DNA of 7,148 nt. Source: Caldifarciminota bacterium. GTDB taxonomy: Bacteria; Hydrothermota; UBA3072; B12-G15. Under the pieces are notes generated by a model that was given only the letters and a program-made list of their open reading frames with translations, searched no databases and had not been told where the DNA came from. Shown piece after piece: positions 5,831 through 7,148 of this stretch (its first letter is position 1; each line of letters opens with the position of its first letter). The translations under genes were made by a program, and so were the position numbers. Location of the stretch: NCBI GenBank assembly GCA_021163525.1, contig JAGGTX010000019.1, forward strand, positions 1 to 7,148. The letters are read 5' to 3'.

Positions 5831-7148
5831 TACCATATTCTTCCCTTTCTTCTTCAATACCTGTCAGTGAAATCGGTGCGAACTCGTCAGATTGCATATC
5901 CCCATCACTCGCACATGGCATTGGAACCTGCCACTGGAGTGTCCCTCCATCCCATGTCTCATATGTTCCAACCGCAATCCACAATGTTTCTGGTATTGTG
6001 TCAAAGAGTGTTCTTAAATCAAGTATTCCTTCAAGCACCTCCCCTGTTGCATGTGGCATTGAAATTGTATCCTGTGAACTATCATACCAGGCTGAATAAT
6101 CATTGTCATTCTCATCCGCAAGGAAGTAATCATACCTTCCAACAAGCCCTGATTTAGACCATGGTGCAGGTATCATGGTATCAGGTGAAGCAGAAACAAA
6201 TATAAAGTGGTCGTTCCTGAAATAATCATTGGGGTCGTCACCTGCTGCCTCTGTTGCAAGATACAGTTTCATTGAATCCTCATAAAAATAGTACCACAGA
6301 TGCATATCAGGGTTTTCAGCCAGAAGGATGGCCACCCTATCCAGAATTCCATCCATCTCAAACTGAACAACACCAACCCTGTAAGAGTAATTTTCACCAT
6401 TGTTGTTATCCCATCTATCATGACCCAGCCTATCATAGGCATGTATATCAAATTCAACAAAAGTTCCATATGCCTGGGGTGGAATTGTGTATCTGAACAG
6501 TGTTGAATCAGTAGAATCCCTTTCCATCAAAGAATCACCCCAGCCTCCATTTATGCCAAGATGAATATAAACACTGGAGACACCTGAGGGGTCAACAACA
6601 TGGGTTTCAACAACAACCGAATCATCAGGAAGAATGGATTTCTCAGGAGAAAACCCCGTTGAATATATTATGGGTCCCTCAAGGTCTCCCGGGCCTGAGG
6701 TATCCACCTCTGGACTGCCCTTTCCTGCATAAAAGTAAAACCTGTAATTCCCATATAAACCACCTATCTCCATCATCTCAGCACCGGAGGAGGAACTCCC
6801 AAATTCATTGTATGTAAGTCCTTCACCAGAACCCCATAAATAAACTGCCTTAACATCTGTAAAGGTATCCCTGTATCCACCATACATCCATCCTGAATCA
6901 CTGACACCCCATATAAACTCAACTGGATGACCTCTCAGGAGCACATCCCAGGCATCAGGAACAACCATGGACTTTGTCCAGTTGGTAAATCCAGAATTGT
7001 ATGCACAAACAAGGTAATTTTTATCCTCTTTCAACAGGAAGGACTTCCTTAAATCCCATGAAGAGTCTCCATTTGCATCATAAACCTCCTGGAAAATAAG
7101 TTCTGCATAATCAGTCCCACTTGAGGAAGCAACCTTAAAGGTTGAGTT
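5628..7148 (-). CDS. Secreted beta-rich protein with Ig-like, CBM9/DOMON-like and type IX secretion sorting domains; 5' partial
   Basis: The frame stays open through 38 further codons from 7034 to the right edge. The TTG at 7034 is therefore an internal Leu, and the signal peptide lies outside the window. Numbering from that Leu, residues 1-110 are aromatic- and Gly-rich and not recognised. Residues about 120-205 look like an Ig/fibronectin-like domain (VVDPSGVSSVYIHLG, then IPPQAYGTFVEFDIHAYD). Residues about 227-392 (MDGILDRVAILLAEN, NDHFIFVSASP, FLADENDND) resemble CBM9/DOMON-like modules that often bind sugars; this is tentative. Residues 403-468 match a type A T9SS (Por) C-terminal sorting domain: IVDCLGRRV, then LPSGVYFFML and a basic end. 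In that system the tail directs export across the outer membrane and is cleaved. No catalytic motif is visible. The missing N-terminal part could hold an enzyme such as a glycosidase or peptidase. Confidence 0.9.
   Translation of the reverse strand, partial: NSTFKVASSSGTDYAELIFQEVYDANGDSSWDLRKSFLLKEDKNYLVCAYNSGFTNWTKSMVVPDAWDVLLRGHPVEFIWGVSDSGWMYGGYRDTFTDVKAVYLWGSGEGLTYNEFGSSSSGAEMMEIGGLYGNYRFYFYAGKGSPEVDTSGPGDLEGPIIYSTGFSPEKSILPDDSVVVETHVVDPSGVSSVYIHLGINGGWGDSLMERDSTDSTLFRYTIPPQAYGTFVEFDIHAYDRLGHDRWDNNNGENYSYRVGVVQFEMDGILDRVAILLAENPDMHLWYYFYEDSMKLYLATEAAGDDPNDYFRNDHFIFVSASPDTMIPAPWSKSGLVGRYDYFLADENDNDYSAWYDSSQDTISMPHATGEVLEGILDLRTLFDTIPETLWIAVGTYETWDGGTLQWQVPMPCASDGDMQSDEFAPISLTGIEEEREEYGNIIVDEVLRVFIGLNNSRWDIVDCLGRRVMHGEFQTSGRKEIRLSLPSGVYFFMLNNRVEKRLIVIQ

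Noticed and set aside
5785..6506. Plus-strand open frames of 68-104 codons within the secreted-protein gene
   Set aside because: They lie opposite a clear minus-strand protein with Ig-like and sorting-domain signals. Their translations are low-complexity Ser/His/Pro-rich with no family resemblance.
7032..7034. TTG (minus strand) as the start of the secreted protein
   Set aside because: All 38 codons from 7035 to 7148 are sense, and the encoded sequence continues the same aromatic, acidic style. There is no signal peptide at this TTG, so the gene starts beyond the window.

Overview
The window is gene-dense bacterial DNA, moderately AT-rich, with no intergenic stretch longer than a few bases. 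It holds three co-directional plus-strand genes that overlap end to end, and one minus-strand gene that converges on them. The first plus-strand gene and the minus-strand gene both run off the window, so both lack their N-termini here. No tRNA, rRNA, mobile element, CRISPR array, promoter or clear terminator hairpin was seen.

Layout: (1) 3-2735 (+), the end of a class III nucleotidyl cyclase domain followed by a STAND/AAA-type ATPase and a long TPR tail, the architecture of soluble adenylyl cyclase (sAC/ADCY10-like) proteins. (2) 2704-3342 (+), a small zinc-ribbon plus class III cyclase-homology protein. It keeps the two metal-binding Asp residues but has lost the transition-state Asn and Arg. 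(3) 3335-5638 (+), a 767-residue helical HEAT-repeat protein whose modules are separated by two glycine-rich linkers. (4) 5628-7148 (-), the C-terminal part of a secreted beta-rich protein with an Ig-like domain, a CBM9/DOMON-like domain and a C-terminal type IX secretion (Por) sorting domain.

Genes 1-3 overlap by 32 and 8 bases and are probably one translationally coupled operon. The likely theme is cyclic-nucleotide signalling: an ATPase/TPR-regulated cyclase, a small cyclase-like partner that looks degenerate on one side of the active site, and a HEAT scaffold. The most interesting idea is that the residues visible in proteins 1 and 2 are complementary, as in a C1/C2 heterodimer. The N-terminal half of the first cyclase domain lies outside the window, so this cannot be settled here.

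Organism: the type IX sorting tail points to a member of, or near, the Bacteroidetes/FCB assemblage or a candidate phylum such as WOR-3/Hydrothermae. Arginine codons are mostly AGG/AGA, and sAC-like ATPase/TPR cyclases and HEAT proteins occur together. The phylum is an inference from general gene content, not a demonstrated placement.
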